Shown here piece after piece: positions 6,679 through 15,698 of a DNA stretch of 64,000 nucleotides. Location: positions 1 through 64,000 of the forward strand of contig JAQUBZ010000004.1 in NCBI GenBank assembly GCA_028686425.1. Direction: 5' to 3'. A program made the position numbers and the translations under genes. The notes below the pieces were generated by a model, which was not told the origin of the DNA, did not search any database, and saw only the letters and a program-made list of their open reading frames with translations. Position 1 is the stretch's first letter, and each line of letters opens with the position of its first letter. The DNA is from Bacteroidales bacterium. GTDB lineage: Bacteria > Bacteroidota > Bacteroidia > Bacteroidales > UBA932.

Positions 6679-6704
6679 GGAACGCAGCGCCGTGATTTTT
6701 TTTT
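6650..6704 (+). promoter_or_regulatory. Pause hairpin (1:2) of the trp attenuator
   Basis: Starting inside the last Trp codon, GGCG...CGCTTAC (6650-6661) pairs with GTAAG...CG...GCGCC (6675-6691) with small bulges. Nine T follow at 6696-6704, so the hairpin might also terminate. A candidate antiterminator is CGTAAGG (6674-6680) with CCTTGTCG (6718-6725), about seven pairs including a bulge; this alternative is weak by eye and needs folding. Confidence 0.6.
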
Positions 6705-6705
6705 G

Positions 6706-6755
6706 AAAAGGAACAGGCCTTGTCGCACTTGCGGCAGGGCCTGTTCCTTTTTTTT
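6706..6755 (+). terminator. Attenuator terminator upstream of trpB
   Basis: A perfect 14-bp stem (AAAAGGAACAGGCC at 6706-6719 with 6738-6751) is extended inside by TGTCGCA/TGCGGCA and followed by eight T (6748-6755). It is a strong intrinsic terminator that lies after a leader peptide and before a gene in the same direction, so it regulates rather than ends the operon. Confidence 0.85.
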
Positions 6756-6803
6756 GCGCTCCATCGGATTTTAGGAAATTATAAATTGTTAAATATTGAT
6801 AAG

Positions 6804-7991
6804 ATGAAAACTTACAGAACTTTTTTGGCTGATGAAAACGGCTGCTTTGGAAATTTCGGAGGAGCTTATATCCCCGAACAATTGAAAAAATGTATTGATG
6901 AACTTCGTGAAAACTACTATGATATGATCACAGCTCCTGATTTTCGGGAAGAATATGATAACTTGTTGCAAAACTACGTTGGAAGGCCGTCTCCACTCTA
7001 TTTTGCCAATAGACTTTCAGATAAATACAAATGCAGAATCTATCTGAAAAGGGAGGATTTGAACCATACGGGAGCACACAAAATCAACAACACAATAGGA
7101 CAGGTGCTGCTGGCCGGGCGAATGGGCAAAAAACGAATTATAGCAGAAACGGGGGCCGGACAGCATGGCTTGGCTACGGCCACGGTATGTGCATTGATGG
7201 GAATGGAGTGTACTATCTATATGGGCGAAATGGATATGCAAAGGCAGCAATTAAATGTTGAAAAGATGAAAATGCTCGGTGCTCAAGTGGTACCGGTAAA
7301 GAGTGGATCAGGAACCCTGACAAATGCCGTGGATGCCGCATTGCAGGATTGGTGTTCCAATGAAAAGGATACCTTTTATATAATAGGCTCGGCAGTAGGA
7401 CCTCATCCATATCCCGATATGGTGTCATATTTTCAGTCAGTGATAAGTCGTGAAATAAAATATCAATTATTGGAGCAGGAAGGACGTGATTATCCCGATT
7501 ATCTGATAGCCTGTGTGGGGGGAGGAAGCAATGCATCAGGGACAATGTTTCACTATATTGACGAACCGAGAACCAAGATAGTGCTTGCAGAGGCTGCGGG
7601 CAAAGGTTTGCATAGCGGATATAGCGCCGCTACAGTAAATGAGGGCGTCATAGGCATTCTGCATGGATCTAAAAGTCTTGTCATGCAGGATGAAAACGGC
7701 GAATTGAAAGAGGCCTATTCTATTTCAGCAGGGCTTGATTACCCAGGGGTCGGGCCAATGATTGCCAACTTATCCATATCGGGGAAGATAGATGTTCAGG
7801 CAGTTACGGATGAAGAGGCTGTTGCCGCCGCATTTGAACTCACAAAAATGGAGGGGATTATACCTGCCTTGGAAAGTTCCCACGCTCTCGGGCTATTGCC
7901 CAAATTGAATGCTGAAACGAATGACGTAGTTGTTATTACAGTTTCCGGCAGAGGTGACAAAGATATGGTCACCTATACAAATTATTTATGA
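6804..7991 (+). CDS. trpB: Tryptophan synthase beta subunit
   Basis: 395 residues from ATG 6804; the open frame extends upstream through the terminator but translation there is unlikely. The PLP lysine lies in HTGAHKINN, with NGCFGNFGGAYIPE at the start, AETGAGQHG, and the phosphate-binding GGGSNASG. It ends with a TVSGRGDKD motif. It condenses indole and serine to tryptophan. No trpA or other trp gene follows: the next gene starts a different operon with its own promoter. It may therefore scavenge indole or pair with a TrpA encoded elsewhere. Regulation is by the attenuator at 6619-6755. Confidence 0.95.
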   Translation: MKTYRTFLADENGCFGNFGGAYIPEQLKKCIDELRENYYDMITAPDFREEYDNLLQNYVGRPSPLYFANRLSDKYKCRIYLKREDLNHTGAHKINNTIGQVLLAGRMGKKRIIAETGAGQHGLATATVCALMGMECTIYMGEMDMQRQQLNVEKMKMLGAQVVPVKSGSGTLTNAVDAALQDWCSNEKDTFYIIGSAVGPHPYPDMVSYFQSVISREIKYQLLEQEGRDYPDYLIACVGGGSNASGTMFHYIDEPRTKIVLAEAAGKGLHSGYSAATVNEGVIGILHGSKSLVMQDENGELKEAYSISAGLDYPGVGPMIANLSISGKIDVQAVTDEEAVAAAFELTKMEGIIPALESSHALGLLPKLNAETNDVVVITVSGRGDKDMVTYTNYL

Positions 7992-8016
7992 AAATCGTAA
8001 ATAGTTTGTAAATTTG
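7985..8016 (+). promoter_or_regulatory. Promoter of the sensor/ABC operon
   Basis: TTTA (7985-7988), 20 bases, TAAATTTG (8009-8016). The -7 element is exact. The start point would be near 8023, only 14 bases before the ATG at 8037, with no room for a leader structure. The -33 box overlaps the end of trpB. Confidence 0.65.
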
Positions 8017-8036
8017 TTGAAACTATTAATTGCAAT

Positions 8037-9008
8037 ATGAAAAACTTTTTTGCAAATCTTGTGTTGCTGACCATTTTATCTTGTATTCCGATGGGGGCAC
8101 AAGATAAATTGCACAAAATCACCTTCTCTCCGTCATGGATGCCGCAAGCACAATTTGCCGGTTACTACGTGGCATTGGAAAAGGGATTTTACAGAGATGC
8201 CGGTTTGGATGTAGAGATAATTATTCCTTCCAATTCCAGCCCCTCTGTTTTGAAATTAAAAACAGGTGAAGTCGATATAATCTCTACTCAGTTAGTTCAG
8301 GCAATTGCGGCTAAAGATGCGGGGACAGATCTTGTCAATATATGTCAGACAAGCCAGGTCAACGGTCTTGTGATAGTTGCTCAGCCTCAATATACTTCGC
8401 TTGAAGATTTGATCGGGAAGAGGGTTGCATCATGGAAAAGCGGATTTTCGGAACTTGCCTACTGTATGGCTAACGATAACGGGCACAATGTGGAGTGGAT
8501 TGACATACCGTCGGGAATTAATTATTTTATCAGTGGAGCGGTTGACGGTATTCTGACGATGTACTATAATGAATATTTTCAAGTTATGAATTGTGGTAAA
8601 AAAGTGACCGAACAGAATGTTTTTCACCTCTCTGAGTATGGATATAATGTCCCTGAAGATGGATTATATTGTCTTAGAAGCGCTTATTTAAATCATGAAA
8701 AGGAGATGAATGCCTTTGCACAAGCCTCGAAGCGAGGGTGGGAGTATGCACGTGAACATACGGATGAAACAATAGATATTGTGATTAAAACCATGAAGAT
8801 ACACAATATTGCAAGCAGCCCTTCTCATCAGAAGTGGATGCTTGCAAAAATACTTGAATTGCAGATTAACAAAGAGACCGGACAGGCTTCTTATACATTA
8901 GATCCCAAAACTTTCAAATTTGCAGTGGATGTTCTGAAAAAGAATAATCTGATTAAAAATGATGTCACATACGACAGTTTCGTATCACCTGAAACACGTG
9001 TAAAATGA
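8037..9008 (+). CDS. NMT1/THI5-like exported solute-binding protein
   Basis: 323 residues. The N-terminus MKNFFANLVLLTILSCIPMGAQ is an export signal; Cys16 could be lipidated or cleavage could follow GA. The body matches the NMT1/THI5/SsuA-like periplasmic binding family: ITFSPSWMPQAQFAGYYVAL with a KGFYRDAGLDVEI stretch, and VDIISTQLVQAIAAKDAG. Members bind thiamine-pyrimidine precursors, sulfonates, nitrate or bicarbonate, so the ligand is unclear here. No matching permease of that family is next door. Instead the gene overlaps by four bases (ATGA) with a Cache-domain sensor, so it may present a ligand to the sensor rather than to a transporter. That role is inference. Confidence 0.8.
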   Translation: MKNFFANLVLLTILSCIPMGAQDKLHKITFSPSWMPQAQFAGYYVALEKGFYRDAGLDVEIIIPSNSSPSVLKLKTGEVDIISTQLVQAIAAKDAGTDLVNICQTSQVNGLVIVAQPQYTSLEDLIGKRVASWKSGFSELAYCMANDNGHNVEWIDIPSGINYFISGAVDGILTMYYNEYFQVMNCGKKVTEQNVFHLSEYGYNVPEDGLYCLRSAYLNHEKEMNAFAQASKRGWEYAREHTDETIDIVIKTMKIHNIASSPSHQKWMLAKILELQINKETGQASYTLDPKTFKFAVDVLKKNNLIKNDVTYDSFVSPETRVK

Positions 9009-11338
9009 AACTATTTTATAATATAAAGCACTCATTTTCAGCACGTTTCAGTCTGTATATTCTGATACTTGTGGGAGTTGTATTTTTAGCCACTCTTTCC
9101 ATAACATATATCAACTCTTACAGAACCATTGAGAATGCGGCTCGTGAAAATGCCGAAATTACCATGGAGAAAACGACTCTTGAAATTGAGAGTTTGCTTT
9201 CAGGACTCAGCAAAACTGTGGATAATGTTGCAAGAATACTTCAAAAGGAGCCTTTTCATCCCGATTCCCTCTATTCGATAGTTAGAGAAATCGTTGAGAA
9301 CAATAGTGATGTCATTGGAAGCGCAATCGCTTTTGAACCGGACCATTTCAGGCAGAAAGGGTATTATTATTCTCCATACGCATATCGTGAAGGCGACAAG
9401 GTATCGGTCAAGCAGCTTGGCACAGTCGATTATGACTATTTTACAAAAGAATGGTATCAGATACCTAAACTGCTTGATAGAAATTATTGGACCGAACCCT
9501 ATTATGATGAAGGTGGAGGAGAAGCCGTGATGTGCACGTATTCATCTATAATGAAGGATGAAAATGGCAATTTTATGGGGGTTGTAACGGTTGATATTTC
9601 ATTGGACTGGCTTAGCAATCTTGTTCAGTCTATCAAGCCGTATCCCAATTCATATTCATTTCTTATCGGTTGCGGAGGCACTTATATCGTACATCGTCAG
9701 AAGAACAGGATATTAAATGAATCCATATTTTCAATCTCATACGAAGAGCCTGACCCGTCTATTTCTCAAAGGATAGGGCAGAAGATGGTTGATGGCGAGA
9801 CAGGAGAGGAAATAGTTATGAATGATGATTATCTTGCATATATCTTTTATGCTCCTATCGAGAATATAGGATGGTCATTAGCTATGGTGTGCCCTGCTGA
9901 TGATATTTTTGCAGAGCTGACACGGACATCAAGAACTATCGGACTCTACTCTATTGGCGGACTTTTGTTAATTTTTGTATTTTGCCTTATTGCAATCCGA
10001 AGAGTTACCTCTCCTCTGAAATCTTTTGCCGTTTCTGCAAAGAAGATTGCGCATGGAGATTTCAACGTGGCATTGCCTGTAATCAAATCTGAAGATGAGA
10101 TGATGGAGCTGCGTAATTCGTTTGACTATCTGCAGAAAGAGCTTGTAAGATATATGGATTCTCTTCAAAATACGGCTTCGGCCAAAGAGAAGATAGAGAG
10201 TGAGTTGCGAATAGCAAGGCAAATACAGCTCGGCATGATTCCTAAGACATTCCCTGCATTTCCGACCCGTACAGATATGGATATTTATGCAATATTGAAT
10301 CCGGCCAAAGAGGTCGGGGGAGATTTGTACGACTTCTATATCGATGGAGACCGCCTGCTTTTCGTCATTGGCGATGTTTCGGGAAAGGGGGTTCCTGCCT
10401 CTTTGCTGATGGCTGTTACCAGAAGTATGTTCCGTTCGGCTTCGGCTTATCTGCACAGCCCTGCAGAGATAGTTTCCGCTTTGAGCGCTGCCATAGTGGA
10501 TAGTAATGACTCCAATATGTTTGTAACATTGTTCCTTGGAATACTTAACCTTAAAACAGGCGAAATTAATTACTGCAATGCAGGACACAATCCTCCTGTG
10601 TTGTTAAGTAGCGGCAATGTCGGATTTTTCCCTGTCGAGCCTAATATCCCTCTCGGACTTTTTGAGGGATTTGAGTACAAGGAGCAAAATGGGGTTATTC
10701 CAAACGGAGCGACTTTGTTTTGCTACACTGACGGTTTGACAGAAGCCGAAAGTGAAACAAAAGAGCTGTACGGGGAAGATCGTCTGTTGAAAGTATTGGA
10801 GGATAAAGAGTTATATACCTCTAAAAATCAGATAAATGCAGTGTATGAAGATGTTCGCGCTCACGTGGGGAATGCCGATCAATCTGATGATCTTACTATG
10901 CTTTCAATCACTGTTTTTTATAAGACAATTTCTCGTAAAATAGTTATTACCAATGATTTATCGGAAATAGAAACTCTCAAATCCACGGTTGATTCATTCT
11001 GCGAAGAGGTGAAAATATCTCCGGAGCTCTCAATGCAGCTGCAGCTGGTGTTGGAAGAAGCTGTCACCAATGTGATACTATATGCCTATCCCGACAAAAA
11101 GGGAGATATTGAACTTGAATTATCTCAATGTAACGGACATTTGACGTTTGTTCTCAGTGACAGGGGCATTCCTTATAATCCGTTGGAAAAGGAGGATCCG
11201 GATGTCACTCTTGCTGCCGAAGAGCGACCAATAGGTGGTCTGGGAATATATTTTATCAAACAACTTATGGATGAAGTGGGGTACAATAGAAATGACGGGA
11301 AGAATATTTTTACAATGAAGAAAATACAAAACAATTAA
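9005..11338 (+). CDS. Membrane sensor: dCache-HAMP-PP2C phosphatase (RsbU-like) fused to a HATPase (RsbW-like)
   Basis: 777 residues. TM1 is about 17-36 and TM2 about 311-331, with a periplasmic double-Cache-like sensor between (TDWY-like WYQIPKLL, WTEPYYDEG, GVVTVDISLDWL). HAMP is about 331-385. A SpoIIE/PP2C phosphatase spans about 400-640 with metal motifs VGGDLYDFY, GDVSGKG, YTDGLTE and DQSDDLT. A GHKL kinase of the RsbW/SpoIIAB type spans about 645-775 with an intact N-box LEEAVTN (683-689), DRGIP (719-723) and GGLGIYFIKQL (744-754). The two activities would dephosphorylate and phosphorylate a STAS protein, which is encoded next. Both on one chain makes it a candidate bifunctional switch driven by an external ligand. 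Confidence 0.9.
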   Translation: MKLFYNIKHSFSARFSLYILILVGVVFLATLSITYINSYRTIENAARENAEITMEKTTLEIESLLSGLSKTVDNVARILQKEPFHPDSLYSIVREIVENNSDVIGSAIAFEPDHFRQKGYYYSPYAYREGDKVSVKQLGTVDYDYFTKEWYQIPKLLDRNYWTEPYYDEGGGEAVMCTYSSIMKDENGNFMGVVTVDISLDWLSNLVQSIKPYPNSYSFLIGCGGTYIVHRQKNRILNESIFSISYEEPDPSISQRIGQKMVDGETGEEIVMNDDYLAYIFYAPIENIGWSLAMVCPADDIFAELTRTSRTIGLYSIGGLLLIFVFCLIAIRRVTSPLKSFAVSAKKIAHGDFNVALPVIKSEDEMMELRNSFDYLQKELVRYMDSLQNTASAKEKIESELRIARQIQLGMIPKTFPAFPTRTDMDIYAILNPAKEVGGDLYDFYIDGDRLLFVIGDVSGKGVPASLLMAVTRSMFRSASAYLHSPAEIVSALSAAIVDSNDSNMFVTLFLGILNLKTGEINYCNAGHNPPVLLSSGNVGFFPVEPNIPLGLFEGFEYKEQNGVIPNGATLFCYTDGLTEAESETKELYGEDRLLKVLEDKELYTSKNQINAVYEDVRAHVGNADQSDDLTMLSITVFYKTISRKIVITNDLSEIETLKSTVDSFCEEVKISPELSMQLQLVLEEAVTNVILYAYPDKKGDIELELSQCNGHLTFVLSDRGIPYNPLEKEDPDVTLAAEERPIGGLGIYFIKQLMDEVGYNRNDGKNIFTMKKIQNN

Positions 11339-11347
11339 TTTAATATT

Positions 11348-11650
11348 ATGGAGACAATTATTGAACAACAATCAGAAAAAACAATTATCAAGATTAACGG
11401 AAGACTTGATTCGATGAATTCGGGTGATTTTGAAAAGGCCATTACGCCTGTCTTGGAGGGAGCGATGAAAGATATAACGTTGGACTGCACGGATTTTGAG
11501 TATATCAGCAGTTCAGGATTGAGATTGTTTCTGACCTTGTTGAAACATTCTAAATCAAAAGGGGGCAAGTTGTGTATAAAGGCATTGAAACCTGAAATAA
11601 AAAGTGTCTTTGACATAGCCGGATTTACTCCTCTATTTCAATTTGAATAG
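11348..11650 (+). CDS. STAS-domain anti-sigma-factor antagonist (SpoIIAA/RsbV-like)
   Basis: 100 residues, a single STAS domain. The phosphoacceptor loop reads DFEYISSSGLRLFL; by alignment with SpoIIAA the middle Ser (about residue 55) is the likely target. NGRLDSMNSGDFE near the N-terminus is also typical. It is the natural substrate for the phosphatase and kinase domains of the preceding gene. Neighbours lie 9 bases upstream and 2 bases downstream, so it is co-translated with the sensor and the permease fusion. Bacteroidota are not known to carry sigma-B, so its partner is more likely another protein, perhaps the degenerate kinase domain of the ABC ATPase at 13821. Confidence 0.9.
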   Translation: METIIEQQSEKTIIKINGRLDSMNSGDFEKAITPVLEGAMKDITLDCTDFEYISSSGLRLFLTLLKHSKSKGGKLCIKALKPEIKSVFDIAGFTPLFQFE

Positions 11651-11652
11651 TC

Positions 11653-13818
11653 ATGTTGCGGAAATTATTCCGTGCTTTTTTGACGATAGTTATCGTCCAA
11701 TCAGCTCTTGCTTGTTCAAATGACAAGAAGGACACAATTCGCTTGGAAAGCCTGAATGATATTTCCGACAAGCGAATAGCCGTTGTTATGGGGACAACAC
11801 AGGATGATTATGCGTGCAAGACTTTTCCCGATGCCGTCATATCAAGGTATGAATCAGCCTCGGACATGGCAATATCTCTGACTCAGGGGCAGGTAGATGC
11901 TTTTCTGGCAGACGGGACAGAGGCAAAAATGATTGTCGAAGAATATCCTGAACTTATAATTTTTGAAGATCGGGTCTATTCCGAACTTTTCGGTATCGGA
12001 TTTGGCGATGGCACCCTGAGAGACAAATTCAACATCTTTCTCGGCAAAATAAAAGAGAGCGGTCAACTGCAGAAAATTGTTTCAAAGTGGGAAAATAACC
12101 CGAGAGATGCCGTAATGCCCGATTTTGACTTTTCAAAAGACAATGGCTCGCTGAAAATAGGTACTAATCCCGTAATGATGCCTTTCGAGTACGTCAGGGA
12201 TGGCAGATATGTAGGACTTGACATCGAAGTAGTATCCATGTTCTGCAAAGAGATACAAATGACCCCGGAATTTTCAAATATGCCTTTCGGATCTTTGATA
12301 GCGGCATTGTCAAGTGGAAAAGTCGATCTCATTTGCAGTGGAATTACAATCACACCGGAAAGGCAGAAACAGGTAAAGTTTTCAGAACCATACTATGAAT
12401 CCAAAACAAGTATGATTACACTGAAAAAGTATGTAGATGGTTCCCGCCACAAAGTGATAGGTGTGCTGATGGGTTCTACCCAGGATTTTTTGGCGGCTGA
12501 ATTATTTCCGGATGCCCAACTCAATCGGTATGAAAATGCCGACCAGATGGTGTTGGCTCTTAAAGAAAGAGTTTGCGACCAAATAGTGATAGATGACATA
12601 AGGGGAGAAGTATTGATAGATATTTATCCCGAATTCAAATATGTATCGGATTCTCTTGCAGCCGATTCGGTGGTTGTAGTCTCCTCATTGCAAAATAGAG
12701 CTATTATTGACCGTTTTAACTTGTTTCTGGAAGAAATTGAGCAATCTGGATTGCTTGATAGTATTTCCAAACAATGGTTTGTCAATCCATCCGGAGCAGT
12801 AATGCCTCCGATACCGGATGGAAAGAACGGAATCCTTAAAATAGGGACGACAGCTGAAGATTTCCCATATTCGTTTATCCGCGATGGGAAACCTGCCGGA
12901 CTTGATGTCGATATGATGGTCAGATTTGCCGATTATATAGGTAAAAAGCCGGAATTTCAGATAAATACTTTCAGCGGTATGATTACTTCGGTACTGACAA
13001 GAAAAGTTGATATAGCGGCCAATACCATAATGCCGACAGAGGAGCGCAAGAAGCAGATGTCAATGTCGGAACCTTACCTTAAATATAATTCGGGGTTGAT
13101 GGAGTCACAAAAAAGCGCTGTTTCAGAAGGGACATTTTTTGGCAAAGTAAAGGAAAGTTTTGATAACAATATTGTCAAAGAGAGGCGTTATTTGCTTATT
13201 TTAAACGGATTGAAGGTCACTCTGATTATCTCTCTGCTGTCGATATTGTTAGGGACCATACTCGGAGGCATTATCTGTGCAATGCGCATGAGCAAAAATG
13301 CAATAGCAAGGATAACAGCTAAAGTATATATTGACATATTAAGGGGTATCCCTCAGGTAGTGTTGTTGATGCTGATGTTTTATGTGGTATTTTCTTCAGT
13401 AAATTTAAGCGGAGTGATAGTCGCTTCCATTACTTTTGCCATGAATTTTGCCGCATACGTTGCGGAAATGTTCCGTACATCTATCGAGAGTATCAGCGTG
13501 GGGCAGAAAGAGGCAGGTATTGCACTTGGTTTCAGTAAAATAAAAACATTTATTTATATCATTATGCCGCAAGCGGTCAGACGTGTTCTTCCCGTTTACA
13601 AAGGGGAGTTTATCTCACTTGTCAAAATGACTTCCATTGTAGGATATATTGCGGTACAGGATTTGACGAAGGTGGGAGACATCATCAGAAGCAGGACTTT
13701 TGATGCATTCTTCCCGCTTATTTTCATAGCCATTCTCTATTTTTTATTGGCATGGCTGCTAACGTTGTTATTGAATTTGGTTGAATTAAAAACAGTTCCC
13801 CAAAGGGGAAAAGAATAG
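11653..13818 (+). CDS. Amino-acid-type ABC permease fused to tandem solute-binding lobes
   Basis: 721 residues. A lipoprotein-like signal ends SALAC (Cys21). Then come pieces of family-3 (amino-acid) binding protein. Residues about 33-150 match only the second lobe and C-tail ([14 protein letters not shown], then [16 protein letters not shown]). Residues 165-380 are a full domain ([40 protein letters not shown]). Residues 394-485 are a first lobe only ([29 protein letters not shown]). The HisM/GlnP-type permease follows at about 510-712, with an EAA-loop [17 protein letters not shown]. It would import amino acids or similar polar solutes with the ATPase encoded next. The lobe order 2-1-2-1 is odd and may create two composite binding clefts. 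Confidence 0.85.
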   Translation: MLRKLFRAFLTIVIVQSALACSNDKKDTIRLESLNDISDKRIAVVMGTTQDDYACKTFPDAVISRYESASDMAISLTQGQVDAFLADGTEAKMIVEEYPELIIFEDRVYSELFGIGFGDGTLRDKFNIFLGKIKESGQLQKIVSKWENNPRDAVMPDFDFSKDNGSLKIGTNPVMMPFEYVRDGRYVGLDIEVVSMFCKEIQMTPEFSNMPFGSLIAALSSGKVDLICSGITITPERQKQVKFSEPYYESKTSMITLKKYVDGSRHKVIGVLMGSTQDFLAAELFPDAQLNRYENADQMVLALKERVCDQIVIDDIRGEVLIDIYPEFKYVSDSLAADSVVVVSSLQNRAIIDRFNLFLEEIEQSGLLDSISKQWFVNPSGAVMPPIPDGKNGILKIGTTAEDFPYSFIRDGKPAGLDVDMMVRFADYIGKKPEFQINTFSGMITSVLTRKVDIAANTIMPTEERKKQMSMSEPYLKYNSGLMESQKSAVSEGTFFGKVKESFDNNIVKERRYLLILNGLKVTLIISLLSILLGTILGGIICAMRMSKNAIARITAKVYIDILRGIPQVVLLMLMFYVVFSSVNLSGVIVASITFAMNFAAYVAEMFRTSIESISVGQKEAGIALGFSKIKTFIYIIMPQAVRRVLPVYKGEFISLVKMTSIVGYIAVQDLTKVGDIIRSRTFDAFFPLIFIAILYFLLAWLLTLLLNLVELKTVPQRGKE

Positions 13819-13820
13819 AT

Positions 13821-14948
13821 ATGGATGCAATGATTAAAGTCGAACATCTTTCAAAGAAATTTGACGACCTTGTGGTATTGAAAGATATCAACACAACAAT
13901 ATGTAAGGGGGAGGTAATCTCTATTATCGGCCCTTCAGGTACAGGTAAAAGTACATTTTTGAGATGCCTCAATCTTCTTGAAACACCTACAGGTGGCAGA
14001 ATAGTAATTAATGGAGAGGATATTCTCTCTCCTAAAGCCGATGTCAATGCAATGAGGCAGAAAATGGGAATGGTGTTTCAGAATTTCAACTTGTTCGATC
14101 ATCTCACAATTATGGACAATCTGACCATTGGCCCTGTCAAGTTGCTGGGAGTGAAAAAAGAAGATGCCGTGGCTCGCGGAAAGGAGCTTTTGCAGATGGT
14201 GGGACTTGCGGCAAAGGCCAACTCTTTTCCGAGTGAATTGTCCGGCGGGCAGAAGCAGCGTGTTGCAATAGCAAGATGCCTGTCGATGAATCCCGAAATA
14301 ATTTTGTTTGACGAACCAACCTCAGCATTGGATCCCACCATGGTCAGCGAAGTTCTCGGGGTAATCAAACATCTGGCTCAGGAGGGAATGACAATGGCTA
14401 TTGTGACACATGAGATGAATTTTGCAAAAGATGTATCGAGCCGCATTCTATATATGGACGAGGGAATTATCTATGAGGACGGCACTCCTGATGAAATATT
14501 CAATCATCCCAAGAAAGAGAAGACAAGAGTATTTATTCATCGCATCCGTAACTGCAGATATCATATTGAGGATAAGGACTATGACTTTTATGGAATGAAC
14601 AATGTCATTACCACTTTTTGTGAAAAGCATTTCTTTTCATCCAATCAGGTACAATCCATACTCCTTCTTGTAGAGGAGAGTCTTCAGCTTTACTTTGATA
14701 AAGATAATCTGGAACAGAGAAATGCTATAATTAAAGAGGGTGGAGGAATAGAATTGTCAATAGATTATTCCGAAAAAGAGGAAGAAATCGTTATATATTT
14801 TACGGTTACCAACAATCTTCCTTCAATTCTTAAAACATCCGAATCTTCCGACGGGCTGAGCATGACGATAATTTCCGGCTTGACAAGCTCTGTAGAAGAG
14901 GATGATGTCGGTGACAAGACCCGATTTATCATGAAAGTAAAAAAATAA
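13821..14948 (+). CDS. Amino-acid ABC transporter ATPase fused to a degenerate RsbW-like domain
   Basis: 375 residues. Residues 1-240 are a GlnQ/HisP-type ATPase: Walker [10 protein letters not shown] (37-45), Q-loop Gln87, signature LSGGQ (140-144), Walker B ILFDEP (161-166), H-loop His197. Residues about 245-375 resemble the GHKL fold of anti-sigma kinases. [13 protein letters not shown] stands where RsbW has an LEEAVTN N-box, and [11 protein letters not shown] is like the G2 box, but the N-box Asn and the DxG motif are absent. The tail is probably not a working kinase; it may be a docking site for the STAS protein that gates the transporter. Only two bases separate it from the permease fusion. 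The fusion is seen directly; the gating idea is inference. Confidence 0.85.
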   Translation: MDAMIKVEHLSKKFDDLVVLKDINTTICKGEVISIIGPSGTGKSTFLRCLNLLETPTGGRIVINGEDILSPKADVNAMRQKMGMVFQNFNLFDHLTIMDNLTIGPVKLLGVKKEDAVARGKELLQMVGLAAKANSFPSELSGGQKQRVAIARCLSMNPEIILFDEPTSALDPTMVSEVLGVIKHLAQEGMTMAIVTHEMNFAKDVSSRILYMDEGIIYEDGTPDEIFNHPKKEKTRVFIHRIRNCRYHIEDKDYDFYGMNNVITTFCEKHFFSSNQVQSILLLVEESLQLYFDKDNLEQRNAIIKEGGGIELSIDYSEKEEEIVIYFTVTNNLPSILKTSESSDGLSMTIISGLTSSVEEDDVGDKTRFIMKVKK

Positions 14949-14954
14949 TTCAAT

Positions 14955-15671
14955 ATGCGTGTCATAATCATCGGAGGAACATCCGGCATAGGTCGCAATC
15001 TTGCCCTGAAATACTCGTCGAGGGGAGATATTGTGGGAGTGAGCGGGCGAAGAGAAGAGCTGCTGAAGTCATTGAAAGAGGAGGCTCCTAACAAAATTTT
15101 TACCAAATCTTTTGATGTTACATCAGATAATGCAGATGCCTCATTTCTATCTCTTGTGGAGATGATGGGAGGAGTGGATTTGTGCATATATTGTGCCGGG
15201 TATGGGGTAAATACAAGAGAGATCATTCCTGAAAAGGAATTGACCGCTGTTGAGATCAATGTCAAGGGATTTGTCCGGATTGTGACGACGGCATTCAATT
15301 ATTTTAAGGAAAAAGGGAGCGGGCATATAGCCACCATTTCTTCCATTGCCGCCACAAAAGGGCTTGGGATAGCGGCATGCTACTCCTCTTCCAAGAGATT
15401 TCAGGCAACATATCTTGAAGCTCTTGAACAGGTCTCCAACACGAATGGATTTCATATCAGATTTACCACCATACAGCCGGGATTCATCAGAACAGACTTT
15501 ATCCATCATGATTATCCGATGGTTATGGATCTGGAATATGCAGCAAAGAAGATATTCAAAGCCATAAACGGCTGCCGCAGATTTGTCGTCATTGACCTGA
15601 AGTGGAAGATTATAGTCTTCTTATGGAGATTGATTCCCAAATGGCTGTGGGTCAAATTGAAAATAAGGTAA
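14955..15671 (+). CDS. Short-chain dehydrogenase/reductase
   Basis: 238 residues with an SDR Rossmann start MRVIIIGGTSGIGRNLAL (TGxxxGIG-type glycine motif), a CAGYG patch matching NNAG, ATISSIAATKG, and the YSSSK catalytic Tyr/Lys pair. It uses NAD(P) to oxidise or reduce an unknown alcohol or ketone. It is the last gene of the sensor/ABC operon, six bases after the ATPase, and faces the deformylase-like gene 27 bases away. Whether it processes the imported solute is open. Confidence 0.85.
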   Translation: MRVIIIGGTSGIGRNLALKYSSRGDIVGVSGRREELLKSLKEEAPNKIFTKSFDVTSDNADASFLSLVEMMGGVDLCIYCAGYGVNTREIIPEKELTAVEINVKGFVRIVTTAFNYFKEKGSGHIATISSIAATKGLGIAACYSSSKRFQATYLEALEQVSNTNGFHIRFTTIQPGFIRTDFIHHDYPMVMDLEYAAKKIFKAINGCRRFVVIDLKWKIIVFLWRLIPKWLWVKLKIR

Positions 15672-15698
15672 ATATTTGTGGTCGAAGAAGAATATGGC

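Noticed and set aside
6720-6803. Upstream in-frame extension of trpB
   Set aside because: It would begin inside the attenuator terminator, and TrpB similarity starts at ATG 6804.
9968-10588. 206-residue open frame on the minus strand inside the sensor gene
   Set aside because: It is antisense to the intact PP2C-coding region, has no family motif or promoter, and looks like a composition shadow.
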